NCBI RefSeq assembly: GCF_902506195.1
Contig: NZ_LR732817.1
Location: 823,147-887,146 of the forward strand
Origin: Citricoccus sp. K5
Lineage (GTDB): Bacteria; Actinomycetota; Actinomycetes; Actinomycetales; Micrococcaceae
Direction of reading: 5' to 3'
Length of the DNA stretch: 64,000 bases
Positions 26,396-36,659 of this stretch are shown here, one piece after another. The position numbers and the translations under genes were made by a program. Below the pieces are notes generated by a model. It saw only the letters and a list, made by a program, of their open reading frames with translations, did no database searches and was not told the DNA's origin. Each line of letters starts with the position of its first letter. Position 1 is the first letter of the stretch.

Positions 26396-29300
26396 TCAGC
26401 GGCCGAAGGCCTGGTCCAGCAGGATGGAGGCCTCGTGATCGTGGCGGACCTTGGAGCCGGCCGATGTGGAGGCCGAGGCCTGGCGGGACACCAGAGTGAC
26501 CTTCCGGTCCAGTTCCGGCAGCAGGTTCAGTGCCATGAACGGCCACGGACCCTGGTTGGCGGGCTCGTCCTGGACCCAGGACACCGTGGCGTTCGGGTAC
26601 TTGGCCAGCTCGGCCTGGATCTCCTCGGAGGGCAACGGGTAGAGCTGCTCCACACGGATGATCGCCGTCTTGGTGTCCCCGTCCTTCTGGCGGCGGGCCA
26701 GCAGGTCGTAGTACAGGCGCCCGGAGACCAGCAGGACCTTCTCCACCGAGTTGCCGACCTCGTGGTCCGGGATGACCGCCTGGAAGCGGCCCTGCGTGAA
26801 GTCCTCGACCGTTGAGGAGGCCGCCTTCAGGCGCAGCAGCTGCTTGGGCGTGAACACGATCAGCGGCCTGCGCGGACGCGCGTAGGCCTGCTCGCGAAGC
26901 AGGTGGAAGTGGTTCGCACCGTTGGACGGGTTGGCCACCCGCATGTTCTCCTGGGCGCACATCTGCAGGAAGCGCTCGATCCGTGCGGACGAGTGGTCCG
27001 GCCCCTGTCCCTCATAGCCGTGCGGCAGCAGCAGCACGAGCGAGGAGTTCTGGCCCCACTTCTGCTCCGAGGAGGAGAGGAACTCGTCGATCACGGTCTG
27101 GGCGCCGTTGACGAAGTCGCCGAACTGGGCCTCCCACAGCACGAGGGCGTCCGAGCGCTCCACGGAGTACCCGTAGTCGAAGCCCATCGCGGCGTACTCG
27201 CTCAGGAGGGAGTCGTACGCCCAGAACTTGGCCTGGTCGCTGGACAGGTTGCGGATCGGCGTCCACTCGTCATCCGTCACGCGGTCGTGGAAGACCGCGT
27301 GACGCTGCACGAAGGTGCCGCGGCGCGAGTCCTGGCCCGCCAGTCGCACCGGCACGCCCTCCATGAGCAGCGAGCCGAAGGCCGCGAGCTCGGCGAAGCC
27401 CCAGTCGATGTCCCCGTTGACGGCCATCTTGGCACGCTTCTCGAGCAGCGACTTGAGCTTCGGGTGGATGGTGAAGTCCTCGGGGATCTCCAGGTGGGCC
27501 TGACCGATCCGCTGCAGGGTCTCCTCGGTGATCTTGGTGCCGTCCGGCGCCTCGGGAGTGCGGTCCTCATTGTCCGTGGTCTTCTCCAGGCCGGTGCCGA
27601 TGACCGGGATGGGCGAAGTCTGGGCCTCATGGGTCTCTGCGAACACGCGCTCCAGGCGCTGCTGGTAGTCCTTGAGGGCCGAGTCCGCCTCGTCCTGGGT
27701 GATGTCACCGCGGCCGACCAGGTTCTCCACGTACAGCTTGCGCACCGAGCGCTTCTGCTCGATGAGGTTGTACATGCGCGGCTGGGTCATCGAGGGATCG
27801 TCACCCTCGTTGTGGCCGCGGCGGCGGTAACAGATCATGTCGATGACGACATCCTTGTTGAACCGCTGCCGGTACTGGTAGGCCAGTTGGGCCACGCGGA
27901 CCACGGACTCCGGGTCGTCACCGTTGACGTGGAAGACCGGCGCCTGGATGGTCTTGGCCACGTCCGTGGCGTAGACCGAGGACCGGGCGGAGGACGGCGG
28001 GGTGGTGAAGCCGACCTGGTTGTTGACCACCACGTGGATGGTGCCGCCGGTGCGGTAGCCCCGCAGCTGGGAGAGGTTCAGCGTCTCCGCCACCACGCCC
28101 TGGCCCGCGAAGGCGGCGTCCCCGTGCACCAGGATCGGCAGCACGGAGTAGGAGTTCACGGAGTCGCCCCCGCGGTCCAGGCGGTCCTGCTTGGCGCGGA
28201 CCACACCCTCCAGGACCGGGTTCACGGCCTCGAGGTGGGAGGGGTTGGCGGCCAGGTAGACCTTGGTGCGGTTGCCGCGGTCCGAGATGAAGGTGCCCTC
28301 GGTGCCGAGATGGTATTTCACGTCACCGGAGCCCTCTACGGAACCCGGGATCGCGGTGCCCTCGAACTCGCGGAAGACCTGAGCGTAGGTCTTGCCCGCG
28401 ATGTTGGTCAGGACGTTGAGGCGGCCGCGGTGGGCCATGCCGATCGCGACCTCGTCGAGGCCGTCGTCGGCAGCGCCGGACATCACCCCGTCCAGCAGGG
28501 CGATCAACGATTCACCGCCTTCCAGGGAGAAGCGCTTCTGGCCGACGAACTTGGTCTGCAGGAACGTCTCGAAGGCCTCGGCGGCATTGAGGCGGCCGAG
28601 GATGCGCAGCTGCTCCTCACGCGTGGGCTTGGCATAGGGATGCTCCAGCTCGTCCTGGAACCACTTGCGCTCGGTCGGGTCCTGGATGTGCATGTACTCC
28701 ACGCCGGTGTTGCGGCAGTAGGCATCCCGCAACACGCCGAGGATGCTGCGCAGAGGCAGCATGGGCTGGCCGCCGAAGCCGCCGGTGGGCCACTCGCGGT
28801 CCAGGTCCCACAGGGTCAGCCCGTGCTCCAGGATGTCCAGGTCCGGGTGCTTGCGCATCGTGTATTCGAGCGGGTCCACGTCGGCGATCAGGTGGCCACG
28901 CACGCGGTAGGAGTGGATCATCTGCTGGATCCGGGCGACCTTGTTGATCTGGTCTTCCGGGTTGACCTGCACGTCCGGCTTCCACTGCACGGGCTCGTAG
29001 GGGATCCGCAGCGACTCGAAGATCTCCTCGTAGAAGCCCTGCTCACCGAGCAGCAGCCCGTGGATGATCTTCAGGAACTCACCGGAGGCGGCACCCTGGA
29101 TCACGCGGTGGTCATAGGTGGAGGTCAGCGTGATCGTCTTGGAGACGGCCAGGCGGTTCAGGGTCTTCTCGGAGGCCCCTTGGAATTCGGCCGGGTAGTT
29201 CAGGGCACCGACGCCGATGATCGCGGCCTGGCCCTCGGAGAGGCGCGGCACGGAGTGAACGGTGCCGATGCCACCGGGGTTGGTCAGCGAGACGGTGGTG

Positions 29301-30226
29301 CCGGCGTAGTCGTCCAGGCCCAGCTTGTTGTCCCGGGCGCGCTTGACCAGGTCCTCGTAGGCGCGCCAGAAGTCGATGAAGTTCATGGACTCGGCGCCCT
29401 TGACGTTCGGGACCACGAGGGTGCGCGAGCCGTCCTTCTGCGGCAGGTCGATGGCCAGGCCGAAGTTGATGTGGGCCGGTTCCACGATGGAGGGCTTGCC
29501 GTCCACCTCGCGGTACAGGACGTTCATGGCCGGGTACTGGGCCAGGGCACGGATCAGGGCGTAGCCGATCAGGTGCGTGAAGGAGACCTTGCCGCCGCGG
29601 CTGCGCTTGAGGTGGTTGTTGATGACCACGCGGTTGTCGATGAGCAGCTTGGCAGGGACGTCGCGAACCGTGGTCGCGGTCGGCATGGACAGCGAGGCGT
29701 CCATGTTCTTCGCCACGGCCCGGGACATTCCGCGCAGGGGGGAGACCTTGTCCTCGGTGGACTCCTCGGAGCCCTTCTTCTTCGTCTTCTCCGGCTCGGA
29801 CGGGACGGGGGCGGTGGCCGGGGCGCCCGACTTCTTCACGGCGGGGGATGCCGAGGCAGCGGACGGGGCGGTGGACTTCTCGGACTTCTTCGGGTCCTCC
29901 GTCTTCCCAGCCGGCGCGGCCTTCGCTGTCCGCTCTGCCTTCTCAGTCTTGTCGCCAGAGCCGGCGGACTGGCCCGAACCGTTCGAATCGGCACGCTTGC
30001 CGACGTCGACGGCGGTGTCCTTCACGGCCTGCGAGGACGCCCTGGCCGGCGCGGCGGACGGAGCGGCTGCGGATGCCGGAGTGTCTGCTTCCAGCCGTTC
30101 GAAGATCTGGACCCACTTGGCATCCACGGAGGACTTGTCCGCCTTGTACTTGTCGTAGATTTCCGCGACGAGCCATTCGTTTCCGGGAAATTCCGCGGAA
30201 AGCCGGTCGGACGTGAGTTCTGGCAC
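26396..30226 (-). CDS. kgd: multifunctional 2-oxoglutarate metabolism enzyme Kgd (2-oxoglutarate dehydrogenase E1/E2 type)
   Basis: 1276 residues. N-terminal segment NEWLVAEIYDKYKADKSSVDAKW, then an Ala/Pro/Lys/Ser-rich linker (~45-160), a succinyltransferase-like domain (~165-390, YDHRVIQGA motif as in mycobacterial Kgd) and the ThDP-dependent E1 domain (GMAHRGRLNVL, ThDP/Mg site GDAAFAGQG...NNQVGFTT). It decarboxylates 2-oxoglutarate in the TCA cycle and works with E2/E3 subunits encoded elsewhere. Start set at GTG 30226, which has GGAAGAGG about 10 bases upstream and matches the family N terminus; an in-frame ATG 17 codons earlier is less likely. Divergent from guaB1. Confidence 0.96.
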   Translation of the reverse strand: MPELTSDRLSAEFPGNEWLVAEIYDKYKADKSSVDAKWVQIFERLEADTPASAAAPSAAPARASSQAVKDTAVDVGKRADSNGSGQSAGSGDKTEKAERTAKAAPAGKTEDPKKSEKSTAPSAASASPAVKKSGAPATAPVPSEPEKTKKKGSEESTEDKVSPLRGMSRAVAKNMDASLSMPTATTVRDVPAKLLIDNRVVINNHLKRSRGGKVSFTHLIGYALIRALAQYPAMNVLYREVDGKPSIVEPAHINFGLAIDLPQKDGSRTLVVPNVKGAESMNFIDFWRAYEDLVKRARDNKLGLDDYAGTTVSLTNPGGIGTVHSVPRLSEGQAAIIGVGALNYPAEFQGASEKTLNRLAVSKTITLTSTYDHRVIQGAASGEFLKIIHGLLLGEQGFYEEIFESLRIPYEPVQWKPDVQVNPEDQINKVARIQQMIHSYRVRGHLIADVDPLEYTMRKHPDLDILEHGLTLWDLDREWPTGGFGGQPMLPLRSILGVLRDAYCRNTGVEYMHIQDPTERKWFQDELEHPYAKPTREEQLRILGRLNAAEAFETFLQTKFVGQKRFSLEGGESLIALLDGVMSGAADDGLDEVAIGMAHRGRLNVLTNIAGKTYAQVFREFEGTAIPGSVEGSGDVKYHLGTEGTFISDRGNRTKVYLAANPSHLEAVNPVLEGVVRAKQDRLDRGGDSVNSYSVLPILVHGDAAFAGQGVVAETLNLSQLRGYRTGGTIHVVVNNQVGFTTPPSSARSSVYATDVAKTIQAPVFHVNGDDPESVVRVAQLAYQYRQRFNKDVVIDMICYRRRGHNEGDDPSMTQPRMYNLIEQKRSVRKLYVENLVGRGDITQDEADSALKDYQQRLERVFAETHEAQTSPIPVIGTGLEKTTDNEDRTPEAPDGTKITEETLQRIGQAHLEIPEDFTIHPKLKSLLEKRAKMAVNGDIDWGFAELAAFGSLLMEGVPVRLAGQDSRRGTFVQRHAVFHDRVTDDEWTPIRNLSSDQAKFWAYDSLLSEYAAMGFDYGYSVERSDALVLWEAQFGDFVNGAQTVIDEFLSSSEQKWGQNSSLVLLLPHGYEGQGPDHSSARIERFLQMCAQENMRVANPSNGANHFHLLREQAYARPRRPLIVFTPKQLLRLKAASSTVEDFTQGRFQAVIPDHEVGNSVEKVLLVSGRLYYDLLARRQKDGDTKTAIIRVEQLYPLPSEEIQAELAKYPNATVSWVQDEPANQGPWPFMALNLLPELDRKVTLVSRQASASTSAGSKVRHDHEASILLDQAFGR

Positions 30227-30234
30227 GGTGGTAA

Positions 30235-31899
<1,665 letters not shown>

Positions 31900-31931
31900 G
31901 ACGCCGGTGAGACCCCGCGGGAAGTGTTCCG

Positions 31932-31937
31932 TATACT
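31932..31937 (+). promoter_or_regulatory. -10 element TATACT before the CNNM leader ORF
   Basis: TATACT lies 10 bases before the ATG of a 45-codon leader ORF, predicting a 5' untranslated stretch of only a few bases. No good -35 is seen. Confidence 0.55.
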
Positions 31938-31947
31938 GGGGGACACT

Positions 31948-32085
31948 ATGGACAGACACCGATCTGGTGCCACCGCCCGCCGCCGGGGATCCCTTCAGGA
32001 TTCCGCCGTGGCCGGAACGGAGCCCTCTAGTACGTGCCCACTGAACGACCCGGCCGCTGACGGTCCCGCAGGGGGTGGGTGCTGA
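31948..32085 (+). CDS. possible 45-residue leader peptide upstream of the CNNM genes
   Basis: An uninterrupted ORF starts just after a TATACT box and ends in TGA 2 bases before the GTG start of the CNNM gene. The N-terminal third is basic (MDRHRSGATARRRG); the C-terminal part is Pro/Asp/Gly rich with two Cys (TCPLNDPAADGPAGGG). It overlaps a hairpin GGGATCC/GGATTCC (31986-31992 with 31998-32004) within a closing GCCAC/GTGGC. Acidic and proline codons in leader ORFs are used elsewhere for Mg-dependent control (mgtL type), so a cation-responsive leader is conceivable, but this is inference; it may also be a non-coding leader. Confidence 0.4.
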   Translation: MDRHRSGATARRRGSLQDSAVAGTEPSSTCPLNDPAADGPAGGGC

Positions 32086-32086
32086 C

Positions 32087-33451
32087 GTGGAATGGCTCCT
32101 GCTTGCCCTGGGCCTTCTGCTGGTCTTCGGTACCGGCTTCTTCGTGGCCGTGGAGTTCTCGATGATCGCCCTGGACGTTCCCACGGTCCAGCGTCTGGCG
32201 GACGAGGGCGACCGCGGCGCAGTGCCGTTGCTGAAGTGCCTGAAATCGCTCTCCACCCAGCTCTCCGCGTGCCAGCTCGGCATCACGCTGACGACCCTGC
32301 TGACGGGCTACCTGATGGAACCGTCCCTCGGCGCCCTCCTGGCGGGGCCGATGGCGTCCCTGGGGCTGAACGAGGCCACCGCCTCGACCGTCTCGATCGT
32401 GGTGGCCATGGTGGCCGCCACCCTCGCCTCGATGCTCATCGGCGAGCTGATCCCGAAGAACCTCTCGATCGCCCGGTCCATGCAGGTTGGCCGCGCCCTG
32501 GCACGTCCCATGCTGGCGTTCTCGCTGGTCTTCCGGCCGGTGATCTTCATCCTGAACGGCTTCTCCAACCGGGTGCTGCACCTGTTCGGCATGGAGGCCA
32601 AGGAGGAGATCTCCGGTTCGCGCACCCCGGAGGAGCTCTCCTCCCTGATCCGCCGGTCCGCCAAGATGGGCACCCTGGACGAGAAGACCGCCGTGTTCGT
32701 GGACCGCACCCTGCGGTTCTCCGATCGCACCGCGGCCGATGTGATGACCCCGCGCATCAGGATGGAGTCGATCGAGGTCGACGAGCCCCTGGACGCCGTC
32801 ATCGAGACCGCCCGCCGCACGGGCTACTCCCGGTTCCCGGTCATCGGTGACTCCCCGGATGACGTCCGTGGGGTGCTCCACGTCAAGAAGGCCGTGGCGG
32901 TGCCGCGCGCCAAACGCCAGGAACTCGTGGCCGCCACCATCATGACCGACGTCGGCCGGGTCCCGGAAACCGTGCACCTGGACCAGCTGTTGACGGAGCT
33001 GCGCTCATCCAGCCTCCAGGTCGCCATGGTCGTGGACGAGTACGGGGGCACCGCCGGCATGGTCACCCTCGAGGACCTCGTGGAGGAGATCGTCGGCGAG
33101 GTCTCCGACGAGCACGACCGGGTCACCCCGGGCGTGCTCCAGACCGCCTCCGGAAAGTGGTACTTCCCGGCCCTGATGCGCCCCGACGAGGTCGGTGCGC
33201 AGATCCCGGCCCTGAAGGTGCCCGAGGACGGTTCCTATGACACGGTCGGCGGCTACATCATGGCCGTGCTCGGCCGGGTGGCCGAGGCCGGGGACACGGT
33301 GGCGGCCGACGGCGGCACGCTGGTGGTGGAGCGGATGGACGGGCGCCGCGTGGACCGGGTCAAGTTCGTGCCGAGCGCCCCGAACCTCGCCGCGGCCGAG
33401 GCGTCCGGTTCAGCCGGATCAGCTGATCAGCGGAAGGCGGCCCACCGATGA
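32087..33451 (+). CDS. CNNM/CorC-family membrane protein (hemolysin C-like), first copy
   Basis: 454 residues: DUF21/CNNM transmembrane domain (~1-190, with ACQLGITLTTLL and GELIPKNL motifs), a cytoplasmic CBS pair (~205-335; VMTPRIRM begins it) and a CorC/HlyC C-terminal domain (~345-430). The family is linked to Mg/Co export and cation homeostasis. GTG 32087 follows GGGGGT and lies 2 bases after the stop of a possible leader ORF. The C-terminal tail is Ala/Ser rich. It is coupled to a paralogue by ATGA overlap. Confidence 0.92.
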   Translation: MEWLLLALGLLLVFGTGFFVAVEFSMIALDVPTVQRLADEGDRGAVPLLKCLKSLSTQLSACQLGITLTTLLTGYLMEPSLGALLAGPMASLGLNEATASTVSIVVAMVAATLASMLIGELIPKNLSIARSMQVGRALARPMLAFSLVFRPVIFILNGFSNRVLHLFGMEAKEEISGSRTPEELSSLIRRSAKMGTLDEKTAVFVDRTLRFSDRTAADVMTPRIRMESIEVDEPLDAVIETARRTGYSRFPVIGDSPDDVRGVLHVKKAVAVPRAKRQELVAATIMTDVGRVPETVHLDQLLTELRSSSLQVAMVVDEYGGTAGMVTLEDLVEEIVGEVSDEHDRVTPGVLQTASGKWYFPALMRPDEVGAQIPALKVPEDGSYDTVGGYIMAVLGRVAEAGDTVAADGGTLVVERMDGRRVDRVKFVPSAPNLAAAEASGSAGSADQRKAAHR

Positions 33452-34527
33452 ACGCGCTGAACAACGACGTCATGGGCATCGTGTGGCTGGTGGTGCTGCT
33501 GATCGCCAACGCCTTCTTCGTGGCCGGCGAGTTCGCCGTCATGGGCGCCCGCCGCAGCCAGATCGAGCCCAAGGCCGACGCCGGCTCGGGCCGGGCCCGG
33601 ACCGCCCTGTTCGCCATGGAGCACGTCAGTCAGATGCTCGCCGTGTGCCAGCTCGGCATCACGGTCTGCTCACTGCTGATCCTCAATGTGTCCGAACCGG
33701 CCATCCATCATCTGCTCGTCATCCCGCTGGAGGGCATGGGGGTCCCGACGGCGGCCGCGGACGTCACGGCCTTCGTCATCGCCCTGCTGGTGGTCACCTT
33801 CCTTCACGTGACCTTCGGCGAGATGGTCCCGAAGAACGCCGCCGTCTCCATGGCGGACAAGGCGGTCATGCTCCTGGCCACCCCGCTGGTCTGGCTCAAC
33901 AAGGTCCTGCACCCGGTGATCGTGGCCCTGAACTGGGCCGCCAACATCGTGCTGCGGGCCATGAAGGTCGAGCCGCAGGACGAGGTGAACTCGACCTACA
34001 CCCTCGAGGAGGTCCAGTCGATCGTGGCCGAGTCCACCAGGACCGGTCTCGTGGACGACGGCTCCGGTCTGATCTCCGGCGCCCTGGAGTTCTCCGACTA
34101 CACGGCCGAGGCCGTCATGGTGCCGGTCTCCGACGTGGTCTCCCTGCCGGCTGACGTCGCACCCAAGGCCTTCGAGACGGCGGTGGGCCGCACCGGATTC
34201 TCCCGCTTCGTGCTGGAGGACGGCGACGGCTCCTACACCGGGTACCTGCACCTCAAGGACGTCATGACCGTTCCCGGGGAGCGCTACCGGGAGCCCGTGC
34301 CGGTGACCAAGGTCCGGTCCATGGCCAACGTGTCCGTCACGGACGAGATCGAGGACGCCCTGAGCCTCATGCAGCGCACCGGTTCCCACGTGGCCCGGGT
34401 CATCTCGGCCGAGGGCGAGACCGTCGGGGTGCTGTTCCTCGAGGACGTGCTCGAGATCCTGGTGGGCGAGATCCACGATGCGACCCAGTCCAACAACCCC
34501 CTGAAGCTGCAGGCTCCGGGGCGGTAG
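33448..34527 (+). CDS. CNNM/CorC-family membrane protein, second copy
   Basis: 359 residues, same order of domains as the upstream gene but without the CorC/HlyC C-terminal domain: DUF21/CNNM membrane part (CQLGITVCSLLILN, GEMVPKNAAV) and CBS pair (VMVPVSDV onward, ending at FLEDVLEILVGEI). Adjacent CNNM pairs are common in actinobacteria and probably form a heteromer. Translation coupled to the first gene through ATGA. Confidence 0.91.
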   Translation: MNALNNDVMGIVWLVVLLIANAFFVAGEFAVMGARRSQIEPKADAGSGRARTALFAMEHVSQMLAVCQLGITVCSLLILNVSEPAIHHLLVIPLEGMGVPTAAADVTAFVIALLVVTFLHVTFGEMVPKNAAVSMADKAVMLLATPLVWLNKVLHPVIVALNWAANIVLRAMKVEPQDEVNSTYTLEEVQSIVAESTRTGLVDDGSGLISGALEFSDYTAEAVMVPVSDVVSLPADVAPKAFETAVGRTGFSRFVLEDGDGSYTGYLHLKDVMTVPGERYREPVPVTKVRSMANVSVTDEIEDALSLMQRTGSHVARVISAEGETVGVLFLEDVLEILVGEIHDATQSNNPLKLQAPGR

Positions 34528-34586
34528 CGGGCCGGAGGGCACCTGCGGGCGAAGCGAGACTCCTGCCCTGACCGCAGCACGGATTA

Positions 34587-34603
34587 TTGGCAACGGTTCG
34601 CAG
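34587..34603. promoter_or_regulatory. second (degenerate) Zur-type box
   Basis: TTGGCAACGGTTCGCAG matches the TTGAnAACnGTTnTCAA pattern except at three outer positions, 26 bases upstream of the perfect box. Its TTGGCA could double as the -35 element. Confidence 0.55.
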
Positions 34604-34612
34604 CATGCTAAG

Positions 34613-34629
34613 TTGACAACCGTTCTCAA
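34613..34629. promoter_or_regulatory. Zur box TTGACAACCGTTCTCAA
   Basis: Perfect palindromic frame TTGA-n-AAC-n-GTT-n-TCAA, the pattern of actinobacterial Zur sites, 27 bases before the znuA start codon and overlapping the likely promoter. A Fur/Zur gene closes the same cluster. Confidence 0.82.
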
Positions 34630-34656
34630 TAGATCTCACCGCCCGGAAGGCACCCC

Positions 34657-35700
34657 ATGCACGAGACCCCGTCGACCGCCACCCGATCCGCCCTGGGGCG
34701 GTCCGGTCGGAGACGGTCCGGCACCGCGCGGACGCGCGTCCTGTCCCTGACGGGACTCGTCCTGGCCGGCACCGTCCTGGCCGGATGTGCGGGTGGGGGC
34801 TCCGGGGAGGGGGCCGCATCGGACGGGACAGAGCCCGTGGCCGTGGCCACCACCACCCAGCTCGGCAGCATCCTGGACAGCATCACCTCGTGCGCCGGGA
34901 CCATCTCGTCCACGGTGATGGGCCCCGGTGACGACCCGCACGACTTCTCACCCTCCTCACGGCAGATCGCCGAGATGGCGGATGTCGGCCTGGTCGTCAC
35001 CAACGGCCTCGGCCTCGAGGCGGGGATGCAGACGGCGCTGGACAATGCCGCGGCGGACGGGGCCCACCTGGTCGCGGTGGCCCCCGAGGTGGATCCGCTG
35101 CCGTTCGCGGAGCACGACGGGCATGAGGGCGGTTCCCACGAGGGCCACTCTCATGAGGGTCACTCCCATGAGGGTGAGGACCCGCACTTCTGGATGGACG
35201 TCGCCCGCATGGGCCAGGCGGCCGAGCTGATCGGGGCCGAGCTCGCCGAGGTCACTGGAGACGGACAGTATGCGGACTGCGGTACCCAGACGGCCGAGGA
35301 GCTGGCCGCAGTGGACGCCGAGGTGCGCCAGATCCTGGAGACCGTCCCCGAGGACCGCCGCACCCTGGTGACCGACCACGCCGCCTACAACTACTTCGCC
35401 GAGGCCTATGGGTTCGAGGTCGCCGGCGTGGTCATCCCCGGGGGCTCGACGGACTCCGAACCGTCCTCCGGCGAGCTGGCCGGACTGGTGACCCAGATGA
35501 ACCAGGAGGGAGCGGATGCCCTCGTCACGGGTGCCGGATCCGGCAACAAGCTCGTGGGAGCGCTGTCCGCCGAGACCGGGGGAGAGGTCCCGGTCGTGGA
35601 ACTCTACGAGGGTGGGATCGGCCCAGAGGGTTCCGGCGCCGAGACGTATGCCGACGCGATGGTGCTCAACGCCCGCACCCTCGCCGAGGCCCTACAGTGA
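34657..35700 (+). CDS. znuA: zinc ABC transporter substrate-binding lipoprotein, ZnuA type
   Basis: 347 residues: lipoprotein signal with LAGC lipobox (Cys about residue 44), a cluster A-I binding fold, and the His/Asp/Glu-rich loop (HDGHEGGSHEGHSHEGHSHE, ~150-170) that marks zinc rather than manganese binders. Further metal ligands probably lie in DPHDF, DPHFW and DHAAYNYF. It delivers zinc to the following permease and ATPase. GGAAGG precedes ATG 34657; the two Zur boxes lie directly upstream. Confidence 0.94.
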   Translation: MHETPSTATRSALGRSGRRRSGTARTRVLSLTGLVLAGTVLAGCAGGGSGEGAASDGTEPVAVATTTQLGSILDSITSCAGTISSTVMGPGDDPHDFSPSSRQIAEMADVGLVVTNGLGLEAGMQTALDNAAADGAHLVAVAPEVDPLPFAEHDGHEGGSHEGHSHEGHSHEGEDPHFWMDVARMGQAAELIGAELAEVTGDGQYADCGTQTAEELAAVDAEVRQILETVPEDRRTLVTDHAAYNYFAEAYGFEVAGVVIPGGSTDSEPSSGELAGLVTQMNQEGADALVTGAGSGNKLVGALSAETGGEVPVVELYEGGIGPEGSGAETYADAMVLNARTLAEALQ

Positions 35701-36659
35701 GTGGCGTGCCGTTCCCCGTGTTCTCTGTGTTCTCCGTGTTTTCCGTGGATTGGCTGGTCGAGCCCTTCGCCCTGGGCTTCCAGCAGCGCGCCCTCGTCGG
35801 CGGCCTCGTGGCCGCGGTGATGTGCTCCGTGGTCGGCGTGTGGCTGGTGCTGCGCGGCATGAGCTTCTTCGGTGACGCCTTCGTCCATGGCGTGATCCCC
35901 GGCATCGCTGCCGCCGTGCTCTTCGGGTTCTCCCCGTACGTGGGAGCCGCCATCGCTGCGGCCGCCATGGTGGGCGGGATGCAGCTGATCTACCGCACCA
36001 CCACGCTCAAGGAGGACACCTCCATCGGCCTGCTGTTCGTGGGCATGATGGCCCTCGGCGTGGTCCTGATCTCCAAATCCGAGTCCTATACGGGCTCGTT
36101 GACGGCCATCCTTTTCGGCGACGCCCTCGGTGTCAGCTGGGAGGACATCCGCACGCAGACCGTGATGGCCGTGGTGGTCATCGTCTTCGCCGTGCTGCTG
36201 TACCGGCCCCTGATGTCCCTCTCGTTCTCCCCGGCCAAGGCCCAGTCGCTGGGGATGCATCCGAAGCTCACGCACGGGCTGCTGCTCGTCCTCATCGCCA
36301 CGGCCGTCATCGGCAGCTTCCAGGCCGTGGGGACGCTGCTGGTGTTCGGCCTGCTCGTCGGGCCGCCGGCCACCGCTGCCCTCGTCTCCCGAACGGTGCC
36401 GGTGATGATCACCTGGTCCGTGGCCATCGCGGTGGTCTCGGTCTGGTGCGGGCTGACCCTGAGCTACTACTGGGGCACGGCCGGCTCGGCGACCATGGCG
36501 CTGGTGCCGATCGTGCTGTTCTTCCTCGTGCTGGCCGTCCGGGAGGCGGTCCGGTGGGTGAGGCGGCGTGGACGCCCGGACGATCCGGCACATCCCTCAC
36601 ACCCACACCCGCAGGAGAGCGCGCTCAACGACGGGCTGGACGAGGGGGTGAGGGCATGA
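35697..36659 (+). CDS. znuB: zinc ABC transporter permease, ZnuB type
   Basis: 320 residues, ABC-3 family permease with about eight membrane helices (GFQQRALVGGLVAAV start; GDALGVSW; TLLVFGLLVGPPATA). GTG 35697 overlaps the znuA stop. Odd: codons 8-16 encode VFSVFSVFS from three imperfect copies of the 9-mer GTGTTCTCY (35718-35744). The C-terminal ~30 residues are His/Pro/Arg rich, perhaps a cytoplasmic metal-binding tail. Confidence 0.93.
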   Translation: MSGVPFPVFSVFSVFSVDWLVEPFALGFQQRALVGGLVAAVMCSVVGVWLVLRGMSFFGDAFVHGVIPGIAAAVLFGFSPYVGAAIAAAAMVGGMQLIYRTTTLKEDTSIGLLFVGMMALGVVLISKSESYTGSLTAILFGDALGVSWEDIRTQTVMAVVVIVFAVLLYRPLMSLSFSPAKAQSLGMHPKLTHGLLLVLIATAVIGSFQAVGTLLVFGLLVGPPATAALVSRTVPVMITWSVAIAVVSVWCGLTLSYYWGTAGSATMALVPIVLFFLVLAVREAVRWVRRRGRPDDPAHPSHPHPQESALNDGLDEGVRA

